Of a DNA stretch of 48,448 nt, positions 16,162 to 25,100 are shown one piece after another; position 1 is the first letter of the stretch; each line of letters starts with the position of its first letter. The stretch is from Candidatus Stackebrandtia excrementipullorum (GTDB lineage Bacteria; Actinomycetota; Actinomycetes; Mycobacteriales; Micromonosporaceae). The notes beneath the pieces are model-generated. The model searched no databases and was not told the DNA's origin. It saw only the letters and a program-made list of their open reading frames with translations. Both the position numbers and the translations under genes were made by a program. The DNA lies in assembly GCA_019113825.1 (NCBI GenBank), contig DXGR01000048.1:1-48448 (forward strand), given 5' to 3'.

Positions 16162-16512
16162 GTGTTGACCCTCGGCCCGGGTCTGCGCGAGCAGGCCATT
16201 GAAAAAGGCAGGGACCTTCCCTGCCGGGAGTACGACGCGGACCTGTGGTTTGCGGACACGCCCACCGAACTGGAATACGCGAAATCGCTGTGTGTGGACT
16301 GTCCTGTCAAGATTGAATGCTTGGCGGGCGCCATCGATCGCGAAGAGCCCTGGGGAGTATGGGGCGGCGAGATATTCGAGGCGGGTGCTGTGGTGGCCCG
16401 CAAGCGTCCGCGGGGTCGTCCCCGGAAGGACGCGGCTCAGATCGAGGCCGCGGCGCAGGCTGCGCTCGCCGAGCGCACGGCCGGTGCCATGGCTGCTCTG
16501 GGGGCGGCCTGA
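16162..16512 (+). CDS. whiB7: WhiB7 (WblC) antibiotic-response transcription factor
   Basis: This 116-residue iron-sulphur WhiB protein has four conserved cysteines (one in LPCREYDADLWF, then CVDC and the C in KIECLAG), the turn motif GVWGG, and a C-terminal AT-hook RGRPRK. The AT-hook distinguishes WhiB7/WblC from other WhiB proteins. It binds the primary sigma factor and activates intrinsic drug-resistance genes. GTG 16162 has GAGAGGAG 6 nt upstream. An in-frame ATG at 16012 would add 50 residues through the terminator and is unlikely. An Ala-rich tail follows the AT-hook. It lies between uvrD2 and the ABC1-like kinase, as in mycobacteria. Confidence 0.93.
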   Translation: MLTLGPGLREQAIEKGRDLPCREYDADLWFADTPTELEYAKSLCVDCPVKIECLAGAIDREEPWGVWGGEIFEAGAVVARKRPRGRPRKDAAQIEAAAQAALAERTAGAMAALGAA

Positions 16513-16622
16513 TGTACCGCCACGATGCTCCTCACGGAATTGCCAGCGTGATTCCAGTCGCCGACAACGACACACACGTCACCACAATCATCAAGCAGCT
16601 CACCATGAACGGATCCAAGCGA

Positions 16623-16754
16623 ATGAATCTCATCCACGAAGCCCTTGCGCGTGCACGAATGCGTGAGATATGGCGCGGAGAGCACCGGCACAGGCGCAGA
16701 AGCGCCCGCCAGATCATCATCTCCACCCGCCGTGCCGAGCGGGGCCGGTACTGA
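16623..16754 (+). CDS. Small basic protein downstream of whiB7
   Basis: A 43-residue basic peptide starting MNLIHEALARARMREI, with 13 Arg in the rest, resembles short actinobacterial helical proteins of unknown function. Alternative in-frame starts are ATG 16605 (49 residues) and ATG 16512 (80 residues, overlapping the whiB7 stop as TGATG). The last of these would couple it to whiB7. A strong hairpin follows. No domain is recognised; the amphipathic, Arg-rich helix could bind nucleic acid, but that is a guess. Confidence 0.6.
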   Translation: MNLIHEALARARMREIWRGEHRHRRRSARQIIISTRRAERGRY

Positions 16755-16764
16755 CGCGATACAT

Positions 16765-16792
16765 CGGTCGGGCCGCCCGGGCGGCCCGACCG
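16765..16792 (+). terminator. Terminator hairpin after the whiB7 unit
   Basis: A perfect 28-bp palindrome centred on CCCGGG (16765-16792) can form a GC-rich hairpin, 10 nt after the small ORF. It is followed by GCTGTTTG. Confidence 0.7.
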
Positions 16793-17155
16793 GCTGTTTG
16801 AAGCCGTCTTCGATTCGTCGCGAGCTCCGCTCGGGCGGACACGTCGCACGGTGGACAAACCCGGCGGATGCCGGTTGTTGCGCGCACAACCGTCGACAAT
16901 GCTGCGAGGCGTCTCCTCGAATTCGGCGCGACAAGACGATGAAGACAAGGCGAAAGGGCGAGTGCCGTCATCTATCGGGGACGGCACCGGCCGATGGCCT
17001 GGCCGTTGTCGTCCGCTGTTGTCGTTGTGAGGGGCCGGGTCGGTTTCCTACGGGCGCGCCGACCAACCCCGAGGGGAGGCCGAACCGGCGAAAGCCGGAC
17101 ATAGGGTCCCGCGTCAGAGGAGGCACCGATAAGGCTTCCCGCCACCGAGCAGGCG
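16793..17155 (+). other. Convergent intergenic region without a supported gene
   Basis: This 360-nt stretch separates the whiB7 unit from the oppositely oriented ABC1-like kinase. It has a minor inverted repeat (GGTTGT/ACAACC near 16880) and no ribosome binding site in front of any open frame. Confidence 0.45.
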
Positions 17156-18469
17156 TTACTCGGCCTCAAAACCGGGCAGCCAGTCGAGCAGAACGTCGCG
17201 CCAGGAGGCCTGCGCCTCCAGCTGACACAACACGCCGATCGAACCCATGGTGACGCGATGAATGAGCAGGTAGGACGGTGGCAGGTTGAGTTGTTTGCTC
17301 AGCTTGTAGGCCGGCCCTTTGGGGTTGGCGATGCGGGTGGCCTCGGCGCGTAGCCATTCTCGGCTGAACTGGAATTCGTCTTTCGCGATCGGGGCGAGCA
17401 TGGGTAGCAGGAAGTCCAGGACCTCCTGGGCGTCGACGTCACCGTTGTCGGGGATGAAACCTTCTCCGCGGAGACCTTCGAGGACCTGCTCCGCTTCGCC
17501 CTTGAGCGCGAGCGTCACCAGAGCGCCGATGGGCGCGGGGAGACCGTCGGGGAGCCGCGCCACCGCGCCGAAGTCCAGGACGACGAGCCGTCCGTCGTCG
17601 CTGATGCGAAAGTTGCCCGGATGCGGGTCGGCGTGCAGCATGCCTGCGCGTTGGGGGCCCGAGAAATGCAGGGTGGACATCAGGTGTCCCGCCCTGTCCC
17701 GTTCGTCCTGGGTTCCATCGGCGATGATGTGCGCCAGTGGCGTGCCCTCCGCCCATTCGGTGACGATGACCTTGTCGGCGGCGGCGACGACGTGTGGCAC
17801 CAGGATCTCGGGGTCGCCGGCGTATGCCTCGGCGAAAGCGCGTTGGGACTCCGCTTCAAGTTGGTAGTCGAGTTCTTCGACGACGCGGTCACGCAGTTCC
17901 TCGATCAGGGGGCGGATGTCGATACCGGGCTGGAGGACTCGGAACAGCGACGACATGCGTCCAAGCTGTTTGAGATCGGACACCAATGCCTGTCCCGCCC
18001 CGGGGTACTGGACCTTGACGGCGACCTCTCGTCCGTCCTTCCACACGGCCTTGTGCACCTGTCCGATGCTGGCCGAGGCGGCGGGGGTGTCGTTGAACTC
18101 GCTGAACTGTTCACGCCAGTTCTCGCCGAGCTCGGCCGCCAGCACTCGGTGGACCGAGGCCGCGGGCAGCGGTGGTGCCGCGTCCTGCAGTCGCGTCAAT
18201 GCGGCACGGTATGGGGCGGCAAGGTGTTCCGGCAGTGCCGCCTCGAACACCGACAGTGCCTGGCCGAGCTTCATCGCGCCGCCTTTGAGCTGCCCCAAAA
18301 CGCTGAAGAGCTGTTCGGCGGTGCGTTGTTGCACCTTGTCGCTGACCACGTCCGTGGCCAGGCCCGTCACCTTCTTGCCGAGCCCGAGTGCTGCCCGACC
18401 CGCGAAGCCGAGTGGGAGGCTGGCCAAGCGAACAGTGCGCGAAACGGTGCCGCGTGGAATGTCGGTCAC
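17156..18469 (-). CDS. ABC1/UbiB/AarF-family atypical kinase
   Basis: This 437-residue protein has the ABC1 signatures: the KxGQ motif in KGGAMKLGQALS, the Ala-rich loop ASASIGQVHKA, the lysine in VAVKVQYPG, and catalytic residues in LHADPHPGNF and VLDFGAV. UbiB-type proteins are atypical kinases/ATPases linked to quinone or lipid metabolism. The mycobacterial counterpart (Rv3197) sits next to whiB7 and has been linked to drug response; the same adjacency is seen here. GTG 18469 fits the homologous N-terminus (VTDIPRGTVSRTVRL). A longer frame to 18643 adds sequence with no family match. Confidence 0.9.
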   Translation of the reverse strand: MTDIPRGTVSRTVRLASLPLGFAGRAALGLGKKVTGLATDVVSDKVQQRTAEQLFSVLGQLKGGAMKLGQALSVFEAALPEHLAAPYRAALTRLQDAAPPLPAASVHRVLAAELGENWREQFSEFNDTPAASASIGQVHKAVWKDGREVAVKVQYPGAGQALVSDLKQLGRMSSLFRVLQPGIDIRPLIEELRDRVVEELDYQLEAESQRAFAEAYAGDPEILVPHVVAAADKVIVTEWAEGTPLAHIIADGTQDERDRAGHLMSTLHFSGPQRAGMLHADPHPGNFRISDDGRLVVLDFGAVARLPDGLPAPIGALVTLALKGEAEQVLEGLRGEGFIPDNGDVDAQEVLDFLLPMLAPIAKDEFQFSREWLRAEATRIANPKGPAYKLSKQLNLPPSYLLIHRVTMGSIGVLCQLEAQASWRDVLLDWLPGFEAE

Positions 18470-18702
18470 GACTCCATCGTGCCACGCGCCGACGAATTCG
18501 CTCCCGCCCGACGCTCGCGTAATACGCACCATTGGGTGAATACCGTGTTCGACCCCGCGTCCTCGGGTGGTCCGCAGCGTTAGTCCAGGCGTGACCGAGC
18601 GTGCACTATGCGGCGCGCCAGGCGTCCGATACGTCGTATTCATGGCATTCTGTGCGCCAGGTGCGTGGCACTACCACGCCTGAACGAACGAGGGGGGCCT
18701 TA

Positions 18703-18855
18703 ATGGCGGAATACAACGGCTATTGCGTGAAGTGTCGGGAGAAGCGGGACTTCGAAGGGACCGTGGAGGAGACGGCCTCCGGTCGTCGCATGGCCAAGGG
18801 AACGTGCCCCGTATGCGGCACGAAGATGAATCGCATCCTCGGGAAGAACGACTGA
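18703..18855 (+). CDS. Small zinc-ribbon protein (DUF5679-like)
   Basis: This 50-residue protein has two CxxC knuckles (YCVKCREKRDF and CPVCGTKMNRI), consistent with one bound zinc. Small proteins with this pattern are widespread in actinobacteria and of unknown role. It is divergent from the ABC1-like kinase. A GGGGGG stretch 6 nt upstream of ATG 18703 may act as the ribosome binding site. Confidence 0.85.
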   Translation: MAEYNGYCVKCREKRDFEGTVEETASGRRMAKGTCPVCGTKMNRILGKND

Positions 18856-18865
18856 TCCGTACTTA

Positions 18866-18908
18866 CCCCGTCGACATCCCATATATTGGGATGACGGCGG
18901 GGATTTTT
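18866..18908 (+). terminator. Rho-independent terminator
   Basis: CATCCCA (18875-18881) pairs with TGGGATG (18887-18893), and an outer CCCCG pairs with CGGGG (18866-18870 with 18898-18902). TTTTT follows at 18904-18908. It ends the small zinc-ribbon gene. Confidence 0.75.
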
Positions 18909-18976
18909 GTGGATCAATCCACATGAAACGGGACAGATTGAATCGCCACGGTCTGTACTCGGTGGCGCAGGCTGGA

Positions 18977-18982
18977 TAGCGT
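18977..18982 (+). promoter_or_regulatory. -10 box TAGCGT of a probable leaderless promoter
   Basis: TAGCGT is followed by 7 nt (ACGCATT) and then ATG 18990. Confidence 0.55.
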
Positions 18983-18989
18983 ACGCATT

Positions 18990-19532
18990 ATGGCCCGGAA
19001 AGCATCTCCCCCCGTTGACGTGCGGCGAAGCACCCGCCGTCGCCGCACAGTCTCGGCCTACCGCGATGGTGAACGCGTCGTGGTGCTGATCCCGGACGTG
19101 TTCACACGCGCCGAGGAAGCCGAATGGGTCGATCGAATGCTCGGTCGACTCACCGAGCGGGACAAGCGGGCAGGTCGAGGCGGGGACGCCGCGCTGTACA
19201 ACCGCGCGGTGCGGTTGGCGAACCGGTACTTCCCCGACCATCCGCAGACCGCCGAACCGACGAGCGTCAAGTGGGTGCACAACCAAACCAGCCGATGGGG
19301 CTCGTGTACACCCGACGACGGGACCATCCGCCTCTCATCAAGGCTGGCTGCGATGCCGGGTTGGGTGATCGATTACGTCCTTCTGCACGAACTCGCACAC
19401 CTCGTTATTCCCCGCCACGGCCGTGACTTCTGGCAGTTGCTGGAGCGTTACCCCAAGACCGAGCGGGCTCGTGGCTACCTCGAAGGTGTCGCCGACGCCG
19501 GTATCGACAACACGGCCGAACGCGCGAGCTGA
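18990..19532 (+). CDS. YgjP/WLM-like (M48-type) metallopeptidase family protein
   Basis: This 180-residue protein has the metal-binding HELAH motif (LLHELAHLVIPRHG) preceded by the family signature SRWGSCTPDDGTIRLSSRL. It is likely a zinc hydrolase. Related YgjP proteins are annotated as M48 peptidases or nucleotide hydrolases, so the substrate is open. The N-terminus is very basic (RRSTRRRR). It is convergent with the DUF2342 gene, with only 13 nt between the stops. Confidence 0.88.
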   Translation: MARKASPPVDVRRSTRRRRTVSAYRDGERVVVLIPDVFTRAEEAEWVDRMLGRLTERDKRAGRGGDAALYNRAVRLANRYFPDHPQTAEPTSVKWVHNQTSRWGSCTPDDGTIRLSSRLAAMPGWVIDYVLLHELAHLVIPRHGRDFWQLLERYPKTERARGYLEGVADAGIDNTAERAS

Positions 19533-19545
19533 CCGAGAACGGTCG

Positions 19546-20829
19546 TCAAGCGGGCGACTTGCCGTCGGAGCCGTCGTCCTCGTCCTTGTCCTCGCGGGGA
19601 TCGTTCACCGACAACTGATCGAAAATCGACATATCCAGGTCCGACAGTGCCGAGTCGCGTTGCGCGAAGCCGTCGGGGTCGGCCAAGTCGTCGGGAGTGG
19701 GGATGAGGTCGGGGTGAGACCACACCTGGTCGCGTTCCTCGACACCTCGAGCGGCAGTCACGGCCTCCCACAGTGCGGTGGCCTCCCTCAACCGTTTGGG
19801 ACTGAGATTCAAACCGACGAGAGTGGCGAAGGTACGTTCCGAAGGGCCTCCGGTGGCGCGGCGTCTCCGCGCGGACTCGGTCAGCTTGCCCAGTGACGCC
19901 AACCGGTTGTCGGCGGCTTTGCCCGCCACGTGTGAGACCCAGCCGCCGATCAGCGCGAGGATGTGTTCCAGGCGGGCGAGTGCGGCCTGTTGGGCGGGCG
20001 TGTCCTCCGGCCGGAAAAGCTCGCTCAGATCGATCTGTCGCATCGACTCCGAGTCGCTGAAGTCCAGGTCGGCGGCGAGCGACTCGATGGCCTCCTCGTC
20101 GATGTGTATCCCACTTGCGTACGCCTCCACGGCGCCGATCACATGGGCGCGCAGCCAGGGCACATGACCGTACAGGCGATGGTGCGCGGTTTCACGCAAC
20201 GCCAGGTACAACCGCACCTCGCCGTCTTCGACGTCGGTCATGCCTTCGGCATACGGTTTGATGTTGCCGGGCAGAAGTGCCGCCGTGCCCGCCGGACCCA
20301 GCGGCAGGCCGATCTCGGTCGAGCTCAGCACCTCCTTGGCGAGCTCCGCCATAGCCTGGCCCACCTGGGCACCGAACAATGACGACCCGATGCCCTTCAT
20401 CAGGCCGGCCATGGGGCCGAGCATGCCCTTGATGTCGTCGGGCATGAGCCCGTTCAGGGCTTCGGTCATCTTGTCGGCTAGCGGTTCGGCGAGTTCCTTC
20501 CAGGCGTCGGCCGAATTCGCCACCCACTGTCCGCGGTTCCACGCGGTGGCCTTCGTCATGCCCGACGGTAGGGATGTGGCGTCCTCCAGCCAGAGGTCGG
20601 CCAGCCGGAGTGCGTCGATCACGGCCTGAGTGTCCGGAGAACTGGGCGCGGGATCGTTACTCAACTGCGACTGGGCGATCTGGCGGGCCAGATCCCAGTT
20701 GACCGGCCCCTGTGATGCCGACTGCGACATCATTTGCTGCAACTGGGCCATCATCTGTTGGACGCGCGGGTCGTTGGGGTCCGGCATACCCGGAAGCCCA
20801 CCGAAACCAAAAGGCGTATCAGGACTCAC
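19546..20829 (-). CDS. DUF2342 zincin-like metallopeptidase-family protein
   Basis: This 427-residue protein has a Met/Gln-rich N-terminus (VQQMMAQLQQMM) and a DUF2342 core containing LRETAHHRLYGHVPWL and EAYASGIHIDEEAI. The ExxAHHR segment is a degenerate HExxH-type zincin motif, so protease activity is not assured. The mycobacterial homologue (Rv3195) holds the same position beside the Lon-like PDZ gene. The start is GTG 20829, preceded by TACCGT and 7 nt. Predicted cytoplasmic. Confidence 0.88.
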   Translation of the reverse strand: MSPDTPFGFGGLPGMPDPNDPRVQQMMAQLQQMMSQSASQGPVNWDLARQIAQSQLSNDPAPSSPDTQAVIDALRLADLWLEDATSLPSGMTKATAWNRGQWVANSADAWKELAEPLADKMTEALNGLMPDDIKGMLGPMAGLMKGIGSSLFGAQVGQAMAELAKEVLSSTEIGLPLGPAGTAALLPGNIKPYAEGMTDVEDGEVRLYLALRETAHHRLYGHVPWLRAHVIGAVEAYASGIHIDEEAIESLAADLDFSDSESMRQIDLSELFRPEDTPAQQAALARLEHILALIGGWVSHVAGKAADNRLASLGKLTESARRRRATGGPSERTFATLVGLNLSPKRLREATALWEAVTAARGVEERDQVWSHPDLIPTPDDLADPDGFAQRDSALSDLDMSIFDQLSVNDPREDKDEDDGSDGKSPA

Positions 20830-20836
20830 GTATCCA

Positions 20837-20842
20837 ACGGTA
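20837..20842 (-). promoter_or_regulatory. -10 box TACCGT of a probable leaderless promoter
   Basis: On the minus strand TACCGT is followed by TGGATAC (7 nt) and then GTG 20829. The site lies in the short divergent region between this gene and the Lon-like protease. Confidence 0.55.
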
Positions 20843-20878
20843 CGTCAAACACCTGAGCGGGGCCTGAAGGCCACGGCA

Positions 20879-22024
20879 ATGCAGAGCAACGGGGTGGGCA
20901 CTGATAGTGATGGCGAGGGCGCGGACTCGGCGGTACGTGACGGACACATTAAGCTTCGGCGCATGATGCGGCGTGGTGTGACGGTTCTCTTGGGCGCGGT
21001 GTTGGTCTCTTTGCTGACCTGGCAGGGCCTGTCCATGCGTGTCGCCTACGTCGCCCTGGGGCCGGGGCCGACCGTGGACGCGTTGGGGGAATACGAGTAC
21101 ACCGACGACAACGATCAGGTCCAGTCGATGTCTCTGATCACCGCCGACGAGGCCGCATCCTCGGAGTCGGCAGGTCAGCTTCGCCTGGTCACGGTGCGCA
21201 TTCACGACAACGTCGACCTGCTTCGCGCCCTGTACTACTGGATGTCCGACGACTATGCGGTCGTTCCGCGCGAATTTCAGTATCCCGACGACAAGTCCAA
21301 GGACGAGATCGCCGCCGAGCAGGCCGAGATGTGGGTGAACTCGCAAAGCGCAGCCGAGACGGCCGCGCTGCGGGCCCTGGGCGAAGAGGTCGAGGTGACC
21401 GTGACCGACGTCGCCGACGATTCTCCCAGCAACGGAGAGCTCGTCACCGGGGACGTCATCACCCAGGTCGCCGGTGAGCCGGTCACGTCGCAGGAACGGC
21501 TCGCCGAGTTGCTGACCCAGGCGCTGGCGGCCGCCCCGGGAGAAACGGTGGAACTGTCCCTGGCGCGTGAGGACACGGTCGTTACCGCCGACGTCGAACC
21601 GCAGGAGCACGAGGACGGGACCGCTGTTCTTCCCGGCGTCATGGTGGAGCCGGTGCAGGAGGATCCGTACGACCTCACGGTCACAACGGAGGGGTTGAAC
21701 ATCGGTGGCCCGTCGGCGGGGCTGATATTCGCATTGGCGATGGTCGACAGGGTGACTCCCGAAGACCTGACGGGCGGTTTGATCATCGCGGGCACCGGTG
21801 AGATCGACGAAGACGGCAACGTCGGCCCGATCGGTGGCGTCGCGCAGAAGGTCGTGGGGGCCAAATCCGATGGTGCGACCGTGTTCTTGACGCCGGCGGC
21901 GAACTGTGAAACCGCCAAGGCGAACGCGCCTGAAGGATTGACACTCGTGAAAGTGGACACTCTGGACGATGCGCTCGAATCGTTGAGCGCCCTGCGGTCG
22001 GGCGGGACGCCGTCGACCTGCTAG
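20879..22024 (+). CDS. Membrane-anchored PDZ and Lon-like serine protease
   Basis: About 381 residues. One N-terminal membrane helix (VTVLLGAVLVSLLTW) anchors a PDZ domain (residues about 160-235: GDVITQVAGEPVTSQERL) and a C-terminal Lon-protease-like domain. The catalytic Ser is in GGPSAGLIFALA and the dyad Lys in GGVAQKVVGAK. No ATPase domain is present, so it is an ATP-independent Lon relative acting outside the membrane. Its mycobacterial homologue is Rv3194c. GAAGG 8 nt before ATG 20879 supports this start; ATG 20963 or 20966 would leave just the membrane helix. Confidence 0.9.
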   Translation: MQSNGVGTDSDGEGADSAVRDGHIKLRRMMRRGVTVLLGAVLVSLLTWQGLSMRVAYVALGPGPTVDALGEYEYTDDNDQVQSMSLITADEAASSESAGQLRLVTVRIHDNVDLLRALYYWMSDDYAVVPREFQYPDDKSKDEIAAEQAEMWVNSQSAAETAALRALGEEVEVTVTDVADDSPSNGELVTGDVITQVAGEPVTSQERLAELLTQALAAAPGETVELSLAREDTVVTADVEPQEHEDGTAVLPGVMVEPVQEDPYDLTVTTEGLNIGGPSAGLIFALAMVDRVTPEDLTGGLIIAGTGEIDEDGNVGPIGGVAQKVVGAKSDGATVFLTPAANCETAKANAPEGLTLVKVDTLDDALESLSALRSGGTPSTC

Positions 22025-22078
22025 ACATGAGGATTACAAGCGAGCCGGACACCGTCACGGTTGCCAATAGACGTCTCG

Positions 22079-22123
22079 TAGCCTGGTGCGAATCGCCCGT
22101 AGGGTGATTCGCAGTAGGGCTAC
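22079..22123 (+). promoter_or_regulatory. Inverted repeat next to a -10 box, upstream of the UPF0182 gene
   Basis: TAGCCT (22079-22084) could be a -10 box. Directly after it TGCGAATCGCCC (22087-22098) pairs with GGGTGATTCGCA (22102-22113), 12 bp with one G-T pair. A small GTAG/CTAC hairpin follows (22114-22123). The repeat would cover the transcription start, so it may be an operator or a leader structure. No U-run follows, so a terminator is less likely. Confidence 0.45.
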
Positions 22124-22158
22124 CGCCAATTGCACATGGATTAACCAAGGGAGCCGCC

Positions 22159-25100
22159 GTGGCGACACGGACACCAATGCCACGAATCAACCGCCGAGGT
22201 CGTTACATCCTCGGGCTGCTGGTCGGGGTGATCGCGTTGCTGACGGTCGCCGGCTGGGTAGTCAACCTCTACACCGAGTACCTCTGGTACGACTCCGTCG
22301 GATACACCGGCGTCTTCAGCACGCAAATCTGGACCAAGGTCCTCATGTTCCTGGTGTTCGCCGTCGTCGTGGGCGTATGGACGGCTGCGAACCTGTACGT
22401 GGCCTGGCGGTTCCGTCCCGACGCGGTCCCCGACACCCCCGAGCAACGTAGTATGGAGCGATACCGCTCCATACTGGACCCCAAGATCGGCTGGTGGATC
22501 GCAGGCGTCGGGGCCCTGATCGGCGTTTTTGCCGGTGTGGCGGCACAAGACCGTTGGCAATTGTGGCTTCTGTTCAGCAACTCCCGAGAATTCGGTAGGA
22601 CCGACCCGGTGTTCCAGGTCGACGCAGGTTTCTATGTGTTCGACCTGCCGTTCTACGAGTACCTGATCGGCGTCGGTTTCACGATGATCGTTCTCGGAAT
22701 TCTCGCCGCGCTCGGTACCCACTACCTGTACGGCGCGGTGCGGTTGTCCGGTCACGGCGACCGCATCACCACGGTCGCCCGGTGGCACCTGTCCATACTG
22801 ATTGCGCTTTTTGTGGTCATGAAGGCGGTTGCCTACTACTTCGACCGTTACGCCCTCACCCTGGAGGAGAGCCAGGTCACCGACCCGAGCGTCACCGGTG
22901 GCGGTTACACCGCGATCACCGCTCTGCTCGGTGCCAAAGAGATCCTGATCTTCGTCTGCGTTCTGGCAGCCGTCGCGGTGGTCGTCTTCTCCAACTTCTG
23001 GGCACGTAGTCTCCTGGGCCCGGGGATGGCGCTGGGACTGGTCCTGATCTCCGCGATCGCCATCGGCGGCGTCTACCCGTTCGCTATTCAGCAGCTTGAG
23101 GTCGCCCCGAACGCCCCGCAGAAGGAAGCCGAATACGTCGGTTACACCATCGACGGGACAATGTTCGCCTATGGCATGGACGAGATGGTCCGTGAAGATC
23201 TGAGCGTCGACGGGTCACCGAACGCGGCCGCTCTCGCGGCCGATACCGGCACCGTCCCGTTCACTCGTCTGCTTGACCCCTCGATCGTGTCGGACGCCTT
23301 TACGCAAAAGCAGCAGGCACGAGGCTTCCACGACTTCAACGACAAGCTCGACGTCGACCGTTACGTCAACGCCGACGGAGAAATCCAGGACTATGTGGTC
23401 GGCGTTCGGGAACTGAACCCGGCTCAGCTTGCCAACCAGGACTGGACGGTTCGGCACACGATCTACACCCACGGGTACGGCCTGGTTGCCGCACCGACCA
23501 ACCGGGTGTGTGACTCGGGGCCGTACTTCGAGTCCGGTTCGCTGCTCGAACTGGAAGACACCGACGAATCCGCCGTCGAGGACGGTGAGGACCCGACACA
23601 GGACTCCGACACCAGCTCGGCGTGCCGTTCGTCCGAGGACTTCATCGACATCACTCACCCACAGATCTACTTCGGTGAGCTGAACGACGATTACGCGATC
23701 GTGGGCGTCCCCGAAGGCGAGTCGCCGCGCGAGTACGACCGGCCCTCCGGTGGTCTGACCACGGAGGACACCGCACAGACCGGTGACGAGGAGGTCGACG
23801 CTCAAGGCGACGCCTACGTGACCTACGAAGGTGAGGGAGGCGTCGACGTCGGCGGGTTCTTTCACCGTCTGTGGTACGCGTGGGAGTTCGGCGAGACCAA
23901 CTTCCTCCTGTCCGACCGCTTCAACGACAACTCGAAGCTGCTGTACCACCGGACGCCACGCGAGCGTGTGGAGCGGATCGCTCCGTTCCTGACCGTCGAC
24001 GGTGACCCGTACCCGACGGTTGTGGACGGCAGGATCGTATGGGTGTTGGACGGGTACACGACGTCGAACTCGTACCCGTATTCCGACAGGCTCGACCTGC
24101 AGTCGGCCACGATGGACTCCTACACCGGTCAGGGCGCGACCCAACAGGAGCAGCAGTCCATCAACTACATGCGCAACTCGGTCAAGGCCACCGTCGATGC
24201 GTATGACGGAACCGTGACGCTGTACGAGTTCGGCGAGCCGGACCCGGTGCTACACACGTGGAACGCCGCCTTCGGCGACATCGTGAAGCCGGAGTCGGAG
24301 ATTCCGGACGAGCTCATGCGGCACCTGCGTTACCCGGTCGACCAGTTCAAGGTTCAGCGGACCCTGCTGGAGCGTTTCCACGTCGACAACGCTCGCGTCT
24401 TCATCGACTCGAGTGAGGTTTGGGAGACCCCGGACGACCCGCGTATCGAGAACGCGAAACTGCCTCCGTACTACGTTTTGGCGACCTATCCGGGACAGAC
24501 GGATCCGCAGTATCAGTTGACGTCGAACTTCTCTCCGCGTGACCGTGGCAACGTACTGTCGGCGATCATGACGGGCAGATACGACGAGGACAACCGTCCG
24601 GTGTTGACTTTGTACGGTCTACCCAGTGGACAGGTTGAGTCCACCGGGCAGAAGCACCAGGACATGACGTCCACCCCGGAGGTCGCGGCAGACCTGAAGC
24701 TGTTCGAGCAGCAGGGGACTACCGTCCAATGGGGCAACCTGTTGAGCCTTCCGGTCGGCAACGGCATCATGTATGTCGAACCGATGTACCTGCAGCGACA
24801 AGGGTCCAATGAAGGCGTCTCGCTTCCGCTGTTGCGTCGTGTGTTGATCGCCTACGGCGACTACATCGGATACGAGGAGTCGTTCGACGCGGCGCTGGAG
24901 TCGGTGGTGGCGCAGTACACCGGCGACGACAACGCGACCGCCCCCGACCCCGACGAAGGCGAGGAACCCGATGAGGGGGAGGAGCCGGACTCGGGAGAAG
25001 AGGTCTCACCCGAGGTACAACAGGCCCTGGACGCCATCGATTCGGCGATTCAGGACCTCAAGGACGCCATGGCCGAAGGCGACCTGGCGGCGCAAGGCCA

